A stretch of DNA of 10,436 nt from an uncultured Spirochaetales bacterium (GTDB lineage: Bacteria > Spirochaetota > Spirochaetia > Sphaerochaetales > Sphaerochaetaceae). The notes beneath the pieces were generated by a model that was not told the origin of the DNA, did not search any database, and saw only the letters and a list, made by a program, of their open reading frames with translations. The position numbers were made by a program, and so were the translations under genes. The DNA lies in NCBI GenBank assembly GCA_947306375.1, contig CAMZGJ010000031.1, positions 1 through 10,436 on the forward strand, written 5' to 3'. Of this stretch, positions 1 through 5,993 are shown in pieces (the first letter of the stretch is position 1; the number at the start of each line of letters is the position of its first letter).

Positions 1-995
1 TCAATTCCCTCTTCCTCTGCATGCTCAACTTCCTCGCGTCTTGCGGGGAGCTCCTGCATTGAACGGCGGTATACACAGTAGACGTGCTCCGCACCGAGTC
101 TGAGGGCTGTTCTGCAGGCGTCCATTGCAACGTTTCCGCCGCCGACAACTGCAACCTTGCCGCCCTTCATTATGGGGGTGTCGCATACGTCCCTGAAGGA
201 CTTCATGAGGTTGCTTCTGGTCAGATACTCATTGGCTGAGTAAACACCCTTGAGGCTCTCTCCGGGGATGTTCATGAAGACGGGAAGACCTGCACCGGAG
301 CCGATGAACACGGCCTCAAAGCCCATTTCAAACAGCTCGTCAATGGTAAGTGTCTTTCCTATGACAACGTTTGTCTCTACGTCTACTCCAAGCTCCTTCA
401 GACCCTCAACTTCCTTGGCAACAATGCTCTTGGGAAGTCTGAACTCGGGAATTCCGTAAACCAGAACGCCGCCTGCGGTGTGCAGTGCTTCGTAAACCGT
501 TACCTGATAGCCTTTCTTGGCAAGGTCTCCGGCACATGTGAGGCCTGACGGACCTGAACCTACAACGGCAACCTTGTGGCCGTTTGAAGCGGGCTTTACA
601 GCCTTCTCTTTTGCATTCTGGTTGTGCCAGTCTGCAACAAAGCGCTCAAGTCTTCCTATTCCAACCGGCTCGAACTTTATGCCCAGAGTACACTTGCTCT
701 CGCACTGTGTTTCCTGGGGACAGACTCTTCCGCAGACTGCGGGAAGAGATGAGGACTTTGAGATAACCTTGTAGGCTTCCTCAAAATTCTCCTGCTTGAT
801 CTGTGCAATGAACTCGGGAATGCTGATGTTAACCGGGCATCCCTGGACACAGGGTCTGTTCTTGCAGTTGAGACAGCGGTTTGCCTCTGCAACCGCGATT
901 TCCTTTGTATAACCCAGTGCTACTTCACTGAAGTTGTGAGCCCTGACCTTGGGGTCCTGTGTGGGCATTTCATGTTTCTTGGGATCCAGAGCCAT
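1..995 (-). CDS. nfnB: NfnB/GltD-type NADPH-binding subunit of NADH-dependent ferredoxin:NADP+ oxidoreductase (3' part outside window)
   Basis: This is the large flavoprotein subunit of the cytosolic Nfn complex, which couples NADPH to NADH and ferredoxin by flavin-based electron bifurcation. My translation of the minus strand gives 331 codons with no stop before the window edge; the family is about 460-490 residues, so the C-terminal third is missing. The N-terminal domain carries two cysteine groups for [4Fe-4S] clusters: C41, C44, C49, C53 and C88, C92, C98, C102. A first Rossmann motif GSGPSG (146-151) should bind FAD. A second, GGGNVAMD (285-292), should bind NADP(H). The ATG overlaps the nfnA stop as TAATG and has a strong AAGGAGG ribosome site, so the two genes are translationally coupled. 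The same fold occurs in glutamate synthase small subunit (GltD/GltA) and sulfide dehydrogenase; the adjacent NfnA partner favours Nfn. Confidence 0.93.
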   Translation of the reverse strand, partial: MALDPKKHEMPTQDPKVRAHNFSEVALGYTKEIAVAEANRCLNCKNRPCVQGCPVNISIPEFIAQIKQENFEEAYKVISKSSSLPAVCGRVCPQETQCESKCTLGIKFEPVGIGRLERFVADWHNQNAKEKAVKPASNGHKVAVVGSGPSGLTCAGDLAKKGYQVTVYEALHTAGGVLVYGIPEFRLPKSIVAKEVEGLKELGVDVETNVVIGKTLTIDELFEMGFEAVFIGSGAGLPVFMNIPGESLKGVYSANEYLTRSNLMKSFRDVCDTPIMKGGKVAVVGGGNVAMDACRTALRLGAEHVYCVYRRSMQELPARREEVEHAEEEGI

Positions 996-1846
996 TATTT
1001 TGCCTCCTTGAAAAGATTACAGGCTTCATCATGGGCATGACGCTCAAACGGGAAGTACATTCTTCCCCTGCTCATGGCTTCATCGAAGTCAACCTCGTAT
1101 CCGTTGAAATCGGGTCCGTCGACACATGCGAACTTTGTGATGCGCTTTCCGTCACGGTTGAGTGTGAGACGGCAGCCGCCGCACATTCCGGTTCCGTCAA
1201 TCATGATGGGGTTCATGGAGATTGTGACGGGAACATTGAACGGCTTTGCGGTGAGCACTACGAACTTCATCATGATTACCGGTCCGATGGCAATGATGAG
1301 GTCAAACTTCTCACCGGCCTCAAGCATTTCCTTGAGGGGGACTGTCACGTTGCCGTGGCGGCCGTATGAACCGTCATCAGACATAACGACAAGCTTGTTG
1401 GATGCAGCCTTGAACTCATCCTCAAGAATGAGAAGGTCCTTGCTCCTGAAGCCTACAATGCTTGTTACGTCGGCGCCGAGTCTGTGGAACTCCTCAGCAA
1501 CGGGAAGTGCAATTGCGCAGCCTACTCCGCCGCCTACAATGCAGACCTTCTTGATTCCCTCTGTTTCAGTGGGTCTTCCGAGAGGTCCTACAAAGTCCTG
1601 GATGCTCTCACCCTGCTTCTTGTGGTTGAGTTTCTCTGTTGTAGCGCCTACAACCTGGAAAATAATTTTAACTGTTCCCTTTTCAGGGTTTGTTCCTGCA
1701 ACTGTGAGGGGAATTCTCTCTCCCTCAGCGTCAACGCGGAGAATGATGAACTGGCCCGGAAGGGCTTTTCTTGCTACGAGAGGAGCTTCAATCTCCATCT
1801 GTGTAACCGTAGGATTGAGTTCTTTTTTGCTTACGATTCTGTACAT
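995..1846 (-). CDS. nfnA: NfnA, NAD(H)/[2Fe-2S] subunit of ferredoxin:NADP+ oxidoreductase
   Basis: The small Nfn subunit binds FAD, NAD(H) and one [2Fe-2S] cluster and is the partner of NfnB. It is 283 residues from the chosen start, the usual family size. Visible elements are a flavin-binding barrel with RIPLTVAG (44-51), a glycine-rich nucleotide loop GGGVGCA (105-111), and a C-terminal cluster motif. Its candidate ligands are D217, C222, C225 and C241; one aspartate plus three cysteines is, as I recall, the NfnA pattern, unlike the four cysteines of PyrK. The start at 1846 (MYRIVSKKEL) is preferred over an in-frame ATG 12 codons upstream: it has an AAGGA site at proper spacing, the family begins here, and the upstream codons lie in the leader. 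PyrK and sulfide dehydrogenase subunits are relatives, but no pyrD is nearby. Confidence 0.93.
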   Translation of the reverse strand: MYRIVSKKELNPTVTQMEIEAPLVARKALPGQFIILRVDAEGERIPLTVAGTNPEKGTVKIIFQVVGATTEKLNHKKQGESIQDFVGPLGRPTETEGIKKVCIVGGGVGCAIALPVAEEFHRLGADVTSIVGFRSKDLLILEDEFKAASNKLVVMSDDGSYGRHGNVTVPLKEMLEAGEKFDLIIAIGPVIMMKFVVLTAKPFNVPVTISMNPIMIDGTGMCGGCRLTLNRDGKRITKFACVDGPDFNGYEVDFDEAMSRGRMYFPFERHAHDEACNLFKEAK

Positions 1847-1887
1847 ATTAAATCCTTTTGCATTATTGGTGACGGGCACCACGGAAT

Positions 1888-1916
1888 AGAATAATTCAAT
1901 ATCTTAATAATTACAA
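1888..1916 (-). promoter_or_regulatory. Putative sigma70-type promoter of nfnAB
   Basis: On the minus strand TTGTAA (1911-1916) and TATTCT (1888-1893) are separated by 17 bp; each matches four of six consensus bases. Transcription would start near 1881 and give a leader of about 35 nt. The first bases of that leader can form a 5-bp hairpin (1867-1881, TGGTG/CACCA). Read-through from the upstream cation exporter gene, 84 bp away with no visible terminator, is also possible. Confidence 0.4.
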
Positions 1917-1930
1917 TCAGTAGATTTGCG

Positions 1931-3058
1931 TCAGGACTCAAAATAATCCGTATCCAGAGCCATCTGGACGGTGTAATCCGGAAATGCCTTCTGAACCTGT
2001 GAGTAAATCTCATTGTAGACGGCAACCCTGTCCTTTGCGTCAAAACTTATGACAACGTCAAACCTTATGGTTTTTCTCTCACGGTTCATGTGAAATCCGT
2101 GAATCTGACGCACAAACTCGTTTTCTTTGACTATGGATATGACCTTGTCCTCCGCCTTTGCGTAGAAGGGGTCCTTTGTGTTGATTGAATAGACACCGAC
2201 GGCGTTGAGAATGACCTTGTGCTCATGGTAGACCTTAACCTGGATGTCCCTGATAAGGTCATCTATGTCCCAGGCCGAGTATGTGTCCGGAACGGCAATG
2301 TGCACGGAACCCGAGAAGGCGTCCGGACCGTAGTTGTTGAGAACCATGTCATAGACTCCCTCCACCCCTTCAAAGGCCATGATTGTCTTCTTTATTTCCT
2401 CAGCCTTCTCAAAGTCTCCGCTCTCGCCCAACAGTTTGCTCACCGTCTCAAAAAGCATCTCAATTCCGGCCTTGATGATGAAGAGTGAAATCAACACTGC
2501 CACATAAGGCTCCACGGAAACACCCAGAATCAGGTACACTGCCGCGCCCACAAGGGTGGACGCCGATAGTATGCTGTCAAACAGGGCATCCTTTCCGCTG
2601 TTCACAAGTGCATCCGAATTGGTCTTTTTTCCGGTGGAGACAAAAAGTCTTCCTATGAGAATCTTCACAATGACGGCTCCTGAAACAACCAGCAGCGTGA
2701 TATGTGAATAATCAGGAAGAGTGCCCGGGTTGAAAATGGCCTTCACCGCGTCCCTGAGAGGATGCAGACCAGCAAAGAGCACAAGTGTGCCTATGACCAT
2801 GGAGCTCAGGTATTCCATGCGTCCGTAGCCGAAGGGGTGCTTCTTGTCCGCAGGCTTTGCGGCCAGCTTTGTTCCCACTATGGTGACTATGGATGATGCG
2901 GCATCCGACATGTTGTTTATGGCATCTGCCTGAATGGCCATTGAGTGAGCCATAAGGCCTGCAAAGAACTTGAATGCAGCAAGTACAAGGTTTGCAATTA
3001 TTCCGGTGATGCTTGTTCTCACCACAAGTGAGTCTCTTTCCTTCTTGTCCATTTCCAT
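1931..3058 (-). CDS. Cation diffusion facilitator (MntE-like manganese/divalent metal exporter)
   Basis: This 375-residue inner-membrane protein is a CDF-family antiporter that exports divalent metal ions in exchange for protons. It begins with a short charged cytoplasmic stretch, then six expected membrane segments, then a cytoplasmic ferredoxin-like metal-sensing domain of about 170 residues, longer than in FieF. The transport-site tetrad can be read as N48 and D52 in membrane helix 2 (ADAINNMSD) and D157 and D161 in helix 5 (KDALFD). In characterised pneumococcal transporters an Asn-Asp-Asp-Asp site goes with Mn2+ (MntE) and His-Asp-His-Asp with Zn2+ (CzcD), so Mn2+ efflux is the likeliest job; Fe2+ or other metals cannot be excluded. 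The family loop KHPFGYGRME (73-82) is intact. The first ATG is supported by GAGGTG 8 nt upstream. It is divergent from mscL. Confidence 0.93.
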   Translation of the reverse strand: MEMDKKERDSLVVRTSITGIIANLVLAAFKFFAGLMAHSMAIQADAINNMSDAASSIVTIVGTKLAAKPADKKHPFGYGRMEYLSSMVIGTLVLFAGLHPLRDAVKAIFNPGTLPDYSHITLLVVSGAVIVKILIGRLFVSTGKKTNSDALVNSGKDALFDSILSASTLVGAAVYLILGVSVEPYVAVLISLFIIKAGIEMLFETVSKLLGESGDFEKAEEIKKTIMAFEGVEGVYDMVLNNYGPDAFSGSVHIAVPDTYSAWDIDDLIRDIQVKVYHEHKVILNAVGVYSINTKDPFYAKAEDKVISIVKENEFVRQIHGFHMNRERKTIRFDVVISFDAKDRVAVYNEIYSQVQKAFPDYTVQMALDTDYFES

Positions 3059-3078
3059 GACGTTTACACCTCAGGGAA

Positions 3079-3107
3079 AAAGTATTGGATAATTGTCTTT
3101 TGGTCAA
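3079..3107 (-). promoter_or_regulatory. Putative sigma70-type promoter of the cation exporter gene
   Basis: On the minus strand TTGACC (3102-3107) lies 17 bp from TACTTT (3079-3084). Initiation would fall near 3072, leaving a leader of only about 14 nt that begins at the GAGGTG ribosome site. A leader this short leaves no room for a manganese riboswitch. Confidence 0.5.
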
Positions 3108-3131
3108 CAAAACATGCGGCACGGGAGACTA

Positions 3132-3161
3132 TTGAATCTGCGTGTGCGCACATCATAGAAT
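3132..3161 (+). promoter_or_regulatory. Putative sigma70-type promoter of mscL
   Basis: TTGAAT (3132-3137) and TAGAAT (3156-3161) are separated by 18 bp, with a second overlapping TAGAAT at 3161-3166. Initiation is expected near 3168, just before the AAAAGGAGG ribosome site at 3171-3179, so the leader is very short. The 126-bp divergent gap holds this promoter and the opposing exporter promoter. Confidence 0.45.
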
Positions 3162-3184
3162 AGAATCCGGAAAAGGAGGTTTCC

Positions 3185-3631
3185 ATGGCAGAAAAGAAAA
3201 AGAACAGATTCATTGAGGAATTCAGACAGTTCATCATGCGCGGCAACGTTGTGCAGATGGCAATAGGTATTGTTGTAGGTGCCGCATTCTCGGCAATAGT
3301 TACCGCATTCGTAGGCGGAATAATCAACCCGCTCATAGGCATGCTGGTTGGTAATGTGGACTTCTCTGACCTGAAGATTGTAATCCAGCAGGCCAATGTC
3401 CTTACCGGAAAGGAAGAGATTGCAATAATGTACGGCATGGTCATCCAGAAGATCTTTGAGTTTGTGGTCATTGCCTTCTGCATGTTCCTTGTAATCAAGG
3501 CAATGAACAGGCTTGAAGAGGCCAGGAAGGCCAAGGAAGCCAAGGATGCGGCAGATGCGGCCGCAGCACCGAAGGAAGACCCGGAGGACATTAAGCTTCT
3601 CAGGGAGATAAGAGACCTTTTGAAGAAATAA
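3185..3631 (+). CDS. mscL: Large-conductance mechanosensitive channel MscL
   Basis: MscL is a homopentameric inner-membrane channel that opens under high membrane tension and releases solutes during hypo-osmotic shock. The 148-residue protein has the family's N-terminal amphipathic segment and signature FIMRGNVVQMA (16-26). The first membrane helix is glycine/alanine-rich (about 26-48), ending in NPLIGML. A periplasmic loop follows, then a second helix (about 80-100). The C-terminal tail is a Lys/Ala/Glu-rich linker ending in LLREIRDLLKK, the expected cytoplasmic helical bundle. Length is typical. The ATG has a near-perfect AAAAGGAGG ribosome site. It appears to be a single-gene transcription unit ending at the hairpin at 3651-3704. 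Confidence 0.98.
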   Translation: MAEKKKNRFIEEFRQFIMRGNVVQMAIGIVVGAAFSAIVTAFVGGIINPLIGMLVGNVDFSDLKIVIQQANVLTGKEEIAIMYGMVIQKIFEFVVIAFCMFLVIKAMNRLEEARKAKEAKDAADAAAAPKEDPEDIKLLREIRDLLKK

Positions 3632-3650
3632 TAGTCCTCAATGTGAATTT

Positions 3651-3704
3651 AAGGGCTGTAACAAAAGACTGATTAAACAGACCGGAGTTACAGCCTTTTA
3701 TTAT
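3651..3704 (+). terminator. Rho-independent terminator of mscL
   Basis: GGCTGTAAC (3654-3662) pairs perfectly with GTTACAGCC (3687-3695) around a 24-nt loop, and the stem can be extended with a G-T and two A-T pairs. TTTTATTAT follows (3696-3704). It lies 19 bp past the mscL stop. Confidence 0.8.
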
Positions 3705-3714
3705 CTGGTCTTCA

Positions 3715-3774
3715 CTGCTTCCCAGTCTACGCCAGTCTTCCTGACCCTTCCTGAGTCTACATCACTCCGCTTCT
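3715..3774 (+). repeat. Left arm: three degenerate 20-bp units
   Basis: Three consecutive 20-bp segments (3715-3734, 3735-3754, 3755-3774) resemble the reverse complement of the right-arm tandem units in order. The outermost pair is closest (CTGCTTCCCAGTCTACGCCA against CCGCTTCCCACTCCACGCAA). The inner ones have drifted further. Confidence 0.55.
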
Positions 3775-3780
3775 CTCTTC

Positions 3781-3800
3781 CCAAGTCTTCCCAAGTCTTC
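3781..3800 (+). repeat. Tandem 10-bp direct repeat CCAAGTCTTC x2
   Basis: CCAAGTCTTC occurs twice back to back. The core AGTCTTCC also occurs at 3734-3741, so this looks like local expansion of the CTTCC motif of the left arm. Confidence 0.8.
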
Positions 3801-3841
3801 CTGATTCCAATTTTGTTCTGATTATGTTCAAACAGGAGGGG

Positions 3842-3901
3842 TTGCGTAGAGTGAAGAGGACTCACGTAGAGTGAGGAAGGGTTGCGTGGAGTGGGAAGCG
3901 G
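3842..3901 (+). repeat. Right arm: tandem 20-bp repeat, three copies
   Basis: Three contiguous 20-bp units start at 3842, 3862 and 3882. Each contains CGTRGAGTG followed by a purine run (for example TTGCGTAGAGTGAAGAGGAC). The middle unit with its flank forms a small palindrome CTCAC-GTAGA-GTGAG (3861-3875). There are no spacers between the units, so this is not CRISPR. Confidence 0.8.
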
Positions 3902-3902
3902 T

Positions 3903-3961
3903 AAACAAAAAAAGAAGGGCCGTAACTCTTGAGCCGGAAAACCGACTATTGTTACAGCCCC
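3903..3961 (-). terminator. Rho-independent terminator of the ymdB-like/rseC/prsW operon
   Basis: Read on the minus strand, GGGCTGTAAC (3960-3951) pairs with GTTACGGCCC (3926-3917), including one T-G wobble. An inner stem AGTCGG/CCGGCT around TTTT extends the hairpin. A long T run follows (TTCTTTTTTTGTTT, 3916-3903). It begins 14 bp after the prsW stop. Its stem is nearly the same as that of the mscL terminator. Confidence 0.85.
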
Positions 3962-3974
3962 TTTCTATAAAAGC

Positions 3975-4733
3975 TCAGTCAACTATTTCAAATGTGCTGT
4001 AATGCCTGTCTATGCGCCTGTCCTTTCGGGAGGCATTCACCACCATGGAGTAGGAAACTATAAACAGAACTGCCACAAAGATAAGGAAGTACCAGCCGGA
4101 GCTTTCCGCTTCCATTGAGGCAATGTAGTCATAGGTGCCGTGGATAAGGGCAGGTACAATCACGGCCATTATGCGGCAGATGCTTGAGGCTTTGCCGCAT
4201 CTAAGGTAGTCATAGCGCTTGGCCTGGCCGTAGAAGATACCCATGAAGACTCCGAAACAGGCATGTCCGGGAACTGCGGTCACTGCCCTGACCAGCGCGG
4301 TGCCGAAGCCGTACATCATGACGTAGGTTATGTTTTCCCATAGGGCAAAGCCGAGGGAGACGGTTACTGCGTAGACAACTCCGTCAAACTGACAGTTGAA
4401 CTCACGGTCATGCCAGGTCTTTCTTTTGAGAAGCACGTACTTGGCTGTCTCCTCGGAGAAGCCCACCACAACAAAGTACAGAAGCACGTTGTACAGCGGG
4501 GATTCAAAGGAAACGGTCCTGCTCAGAAGAGCACCCAGAATGCGCTCGGAAACCAGGGCAAAGAATGTTGAGATTATGCCCATGAGCACCAGAGACCTGA
4601 TAAGAGCCGGAGACTCCTTGTCCAGTTTGTCGGCCTTGTAGACCTTTCCCATAAGTATTATTGCAGGTACGACCGCAGAGACTATGAGGATCCAGTTGTA
4701 GGTCATAAGTGCAGGCAAGAGAAAGAAAAACAT
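3975..4733 (-). CDS. PrsW-family intramembrane metalloprotease
   Basis: This 252-residue, strongly hydrophobic protein belongs to the PrsW/CPBP-related glutamic intramembrane protease group. In Bacillus subtilis PrsW makes the first cut in the anti-sigma factor RsiW. Family motifs are intact: EETAK (E94, E95, K98), FDGVVYA (116-122), GFALWEN (E133, N134), PGHACFG (H157) and HGTYDY (H198, D202). About seven membrane segments are apparent, followed by a basic cytoplasmic tail. The ATG overlaps the stop of the RseC-like gene as TAATG and has AAAGGAG 8 nt upstream, so expression is coupled. The gene ends the operon, 14 bp before a terminator. No sigma/anti-sigma pair lies in the window, so the substrate is unknown; prsW is a family name here rather than a demonstrated orthologue. 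Confidence 0.9.
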   Translation of the reverse strand: MFFFLLPALMTYNWILIVSAVVPAIILMGKVYKADKLDKESPALIRSLVLMGIISTFFALVSERILGALLSRTVSFESPLYNVLLYFVVVGFSEETAKYVLLKRKTWHDREFNCQFDGVVYAVTVSLGFALWENITYVMMYGFGTALVRAVTAVPGHACFGVFMGIFYGQAKRYDYLRCGKASSICRIMAVIVPALIHGTYDYIASMEAESSGWYFLIFVAVLFIVSYSMVVNASRKDRRIDRHYSTFEIVD

Positions 4734-5149
4734 TATTTATCTCCTTTTGCCCCGTCTGTAATTACAGGCATGAGGGCCTTTTTGTTCTTTATGTTTATGA
4801 AGGCGGCAATTGCAAAGGCAATGCCCATTGCGGCAAATCCGCCCAGTGCGCTTACAATTTCCCCGGTGTTAAGAAGGCTCTTCATTGCAATGTAGCCCAG
4901 GGGAAAGAGGGCCAGAGGGAGAGCAAAGACCATTACCGTGCTGAGAATGGTCTTTCCCGGCGGCAGGTAGAGGCGCACGGTGTCACCTTCCGAGACCTTT
5001 ATGTTTTTGTCATTTCTGGCGGTGAACTCATTCTGGTCCTTGTTGTTGCAGAACATGGAGCACTTGCAGCCCTGGCAGGCTTTTGTGTCGCAGCCCATGA
5101 TGACGGTTCCGTCTTCCTTTATCTGTTTTACCTTTGCTTCCGTGTACAT
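4733..5149 (-). CDS. SoxR-reducing system/RseC-like Cys-rich membrane protein
   Basis: The 138-residue protein has the layout of the RseC/MucC family. A small N-terminal beta-rich domain with clustered cysteines (C20, C25, C28, C30, C34; motif CQGCKCSMFC) is followed by a second short domain. Two membrane helices lie at about 67-89 and 98-118, then a lysine-rich tail. RseC in E. coli sits with the sigmaE regulators, and relatives act with Rnf-type complexes in reducing the SoxR iron-sulfur cluster. The cysteines could bind a metal or an Fe-S cluster here. The ATG overlaps the upstream stop as TGATG, with a GTAGGAG-like site before it. It sits between a YmdB-like gene and a PrsW-type protease, which suggests an envelope or redox stress role. 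Identification rests on architecture and motif rather than strong identity. Confidence 0.78.
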   Translation of the reverse strand: MYTEAKVKQIKEDGTVIMGCDTKACQGCKCSMFCNNKDQNEFTARNDKNIKVSEGDTVRLYLPPGKTILSTVMVFALPLALFPLGYIAMKSLLNTGEIVSALGGFAAMGIAFAIAAFINIKNKKALMPVITDGAKGDK

Positions 5150-5949
5150 CAGTCCGGTACTCCTACTTCAACGGGCAGTTTGACCTGCTCAACGGAAAGT
5201 GCAAGGCCCGTCTGTTCATCCAGCTCCACCAGCATGCCCTGCATCTGTGGGCTTTCAAAACTCTCGCGGCTTCTGACCGGGAGGGACGTCCTGTACTTTC
5301 TTATCTCATTTTCGGGTTCAAACCCTCCAACGCTCATGGTGCTGCCGCAACGGCCCAGGTCCGTAATGTACGCAGTACCGCCGGGCAGAATGCAGGAATC
5401 GCCGGTCTGGGCCTTGGTGTGAAGACCGGCAACAACGCTTACCCTGCCGTCAAGCAGGTAGCCCATGGACTTCTTCTCCGCCGTTGCCTGGGCATGGAAG
5501 AGGAAGATGACAAAGGGCGTTTCCGAGCGGGCGCGGCCAACTATGGAGTCAGCAAGCAGGAAGGGGTTGTTGAGATGGGGGTTGGAGAAGCCCATCATGC
5601 CCAGCATGTTGATTACGCAGACGCGCCTTTCCCCCACCCTGAACTGCCTTATTCCGCGTCCGGGTGCGTTTTCCGGAAAGTTGGCGGGCCTGAGAATCCT
5701 GTCCTTTTTGCCTATGCTTTCCACCATGTCGGGTTTGTAGAAGGCCTTTTCTCCCATTGTCAGGACGTCTATGCCCATGTGGAGCAGAGTGAGGGCATTC
5801 TGGAAGCCCAGACCGTAGCCTCCGGTTATGCACTCGGCGCCGGCTACGGTAAATTCCACCACTTTTTCCTCTTTGAATTTTCTGAGTGCGTTCTTTATCA
5901 CACCTGTTCCGCAGCGGCCCACAAGCTCGCCAAGCAATAAAACCTTCAT
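5149..5949 (-). CDS. YmdB-like (TIGR00282-type) metallophosphoesterase-fold protein with degenerate active site
   Basis: The 266-residue protein aligns along its length with the YmdB family, whose Bacillus member is a di-iron phosphodiesterase acting on 2',3'-cyclic nucleotides. Structural motifs are kept: LRPANFPENAPGRG (86-99), LDGRVSVVAG (166-175) and LPGGTAYITD. Measured against the B. subtilis ligands as I recall them, many are changed: D8 to E8, N40 to C40, N67 to E67, catalytic H68 to K68, and the last histidine of HTH to K179. E39, H152 and H177 remain. It may have altered metal chemistry or be a non-catalytic sensor or scaffold. It heads the operon with the RseC-like and PrsW-like genes. 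The ATG at 5949 matches the family N-terminus (MKVLLLGELVG) but has no clear Shine-Dalgarno site. A 268-codon plus-strand ORF across it is a shadow. Confidence 0.88.
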   Translation of the reverse strand: MKVLLLGELVGRCGTGVIKNALRKFKEEKVVEFTVAGAECITGGYGLGFQNALTLLHMGIDVLTMGEKAFYKPDMVESIGKKDRILRPANFPENAPGRGIRQFRVGERRVCVINMLGMMGFSNPHLNNPFLLADSIVGRARSETPFVIFLFHAQATAEKKSMGYLLDGRVSVVAGLHTKAQTGDSCILPGGTAYITDLGRCGSTMSVGGFEPENEIRKYRTSLPVRSRESFESPQMQGMLVELDEQTGLALSVEQVKLPVEVGVPD

Positions 5950-5956
5950 GTCTGCA

Positions 5957-5985
5957 AGTTTACATCAACAGGCAAGTTTTGTATA
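5957..5985 (-). promoter_or_regulatory. Weak candidate promoter of the ymdB-like operon
   Basis: On the minus strand TATACA (5980-5985) and TAAACT (5957-5962) are 17 bp apart, each four of six to consensus. Initiation would fall at about 5950, next to the ATG at 5949. It overlaps the lptC promoter on the other strand, so the two would compete for polymerase. Confidence 0.25.
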
Positions 5986-5987
5986 TT
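5959..5987 (+). promoter_or_regulatory. Promoter of the lptC-lptA-lptB-rpoN operon
   Basis: TTTACA (5959-5964) and TATATT (5982-5987) are separated by an ideal 17 bp, each five of six to consensus. Initiation 6-7 bp downstream would fall at 5993-5994, on the lptC ATG itself. This agrees with the absence of a ribosome-binding site and points to a leaderless message. Confidence 0.6.
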
Positions 5988-5993
5988 TGTCCC

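Larger units (their letters stand above)
3632..3974. repeat. Gene-free convergent intergenic region: composite imperfect inverted repeat
   Basis: The 343 bp between the convergent mscL and prsW genes hold no credible ORF. They contain two arms in inverted orientation around a centre near 3807. Each arm, read outward to inward, has a terminator hairpin with a GGGCTGTAAC-type stem and a 24-nt loop, then a short T-rich gap, then three roughly 20-bp units rich in CTTCC and CTCTACGC. Left units at 3715-3774 align to right units at 3842-3901 on the opposite strand; by eye the first pair matches 16 of 20, the second 14 of 20 and the third 11 of 20. About 67 bp lie between the arms, including a CTTCC-rich tract. 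The element could be a bidirectional terminator or a dispersed intergenic repeat; its genome-wide copy number is unknown. Confidence 0.75.

Noticed and set aside
1847..1882. 12-codon N-terminal extension of nfnA
   Set aside because: It adds non-conserved residues and lies in the predicted leader; the ATG at 1846 has the ribosome site.
1074..1889. 271-codon plus-strand ORF across nfnA
   Set aside because: Ser/Thr/Pro-rich antisense translation of a recognised gene, with no recognisable domain.
3059..3101. Manganese (yybP-ykoY) riboswitch upstream of the cation exporter
   Set aside because: The predicted leader is only about 14 nt, too short for the aptamer, and no aptamer-like sequence was seen.
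3064..3591. 175-codon minus-strand ORF opposite mscL
   Set aside because: Shadow of mscL on the other strand; mscL has the ribosome site and the family motifs.
3715..3901. CRISPR array
   Set aside because: The 20-bp units are contiguous without spacers, few and degenerate, and no cas gene is near.
4709..5422. 237-codon plus-strand ORF spanning the RseC-like and ymdB-like genes
   Set aside because: Antisense to two clear genes and lacking any family features.
5134..5940. 268-codon plus-strand ORF across the ymdB-like gene
   Set aside because: It is the antisense shadow of a well-conserved minus-strand gene; its translation has no family motifs and no ribosome site.
5886..5993. N-terminal extension of lptC from an upstream ATG
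   Set aside because: It would put the promoter inside the coding region, overlap the divergent gene and bury the signal peptide.
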